DNA of 13,545 nucleotides from positions 1-13,545 of the forward strand of contig CAJUPK010000061.1 of the NCBI GenBank assembly GCA_910588415.1, given 5' to 3'. Of this stretch, positions 13,501 through 13,545 are shown one piece after another. A program made the position numbers and the translations under genes. Within the stretch, counting starts at the first letter, position 1; each line of letters opens with the position of its first letter. Source of the stretch: an uncultured Oscillospiraceae bacterium (lineage in GTDB: Bacteria > Bacillota > Clostridia > Oscillospirales > Acutalibacteraceae). The notes beneath the pieces were generated by a model. It was not told the origin of the DNA. It ran no database searches and worked only from the letters and a program-made list of their open reading frames with translations.

Positions 13501-13545
13501 TTTGTAATCAGCAGGTCAGGGGTTCGAGTCCGTTCACCAGCTCCA
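13501..13545 (+). tRNA. 3' half of tRNA-Thr(TGT), 5' half absent; probable attachment-site scar
   Basis: The sequence reads as a tRNA from the anticodon loop to the encoded CCA: loop TTTGTAA with anticodon TGT (13501-13507), 3' anticodon stem TCAGC, variable loop AGGTC, T-arm with loop TTCGAGT (13523-13529), 3' acceptor strand CACCAGC (13535-13541), discriminator T and CCA. The bases to the left do not supply the GCTGA anticodon arm, a D-arm or a GCTGGTG 5' acceptor strand, so this is not a complete gene. The T-stem has one G.G mismatch (13520 with 13532). A lone 3' half is what remains at one end of an element integrated into a tRNA gene. Confidence 0.75.

Noticed and set aside
13284..13545. 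Intact tRNA-Thr interrupted by a group I intron in the anticodon loop
   Set aside because: The homology does begin at the anticodon loop, but no 5' half (GCTGGTG, D-arm, GCTGA arm) is found in the preceding 250 bases.

Overview
The window is a nitrogen-assimilation locus from a GC-rich Firmicute. Gene content (type III glutamine synthetase, Amt-PII fusion, split ferredoxin-type glutamate synthase, an ANTAR regulator), AGGAGG-like ribosome binding sites and perfect sigma-A promoters suggest an anaerobic gut-type clostridium (Oscillospirales-like). The organism assignment is an inference; no 16S or other marker gene is present.

Layout. The minus strand (7054 down to 93) carries a four-gene block read right to left: glnN (type III glutamine synthetase), an ammonium transporter with a PII sensor domain fused to its C-terminus, asnB, and purF. 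The plus strand (7373 to 12517) carries a tightly packed five-gene block: three separate proteins that together correspond to the glutamate synthase large subunit (glutaminase; ferredoxin plus FMN synthase domain; GXGXG beta-helix), a short glutamine-synthetase-like protein, and an ANTAR-domain RNA-binding antiterminator with a degenerate receiver. No gltD (NADPH subunit) is present. Further right are a poorly coding spacer, an HxlR-family regulator with its own promoter, and, at the very end, the 3' half of a tRNA-Thr(TGT) without its 5' half, which looks like an attachment-site scar of an integrated element.

The key structure is the divergent intergenic region 7046-7372. Each operon has a perfect TTGACA-17-TATAAT promoter. 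In each direction the predicted transcript starts almost exactly at a small hairpin with a hexaloop AANGGC. This loop has A at position 1 and G at position 4, the signature recognised by ANTAR proteins. In both leaders the hairpin shares bases with the 5' arm of a long GC-rich hairpin that ends in a U-tract just before the first gene, that is, an intrinsic terminator. Both operons therefore appear to be controlled by the same antitermination switch, and the obvious protein to operate it is the ANTAR regulator encoded at the end of the plus operon.

How the parts fit together (inference): ammonium enters through Amt and is fixed by GlnN. Glutamine is then spent by glutamate synthase, AsnB and PurF. 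Nitrogen status is probably sensed by some combination of the fused PII domain and the GS-like protein. It would be relayed without phosphorylation to the ANTAR protein, whose receiver has Asn where the phosphoacceptor Asp should be. The GS-like protein has Lys at two positions that are Glu in canonical type I enzymes, so it may be a sensor rather than an enzyme.
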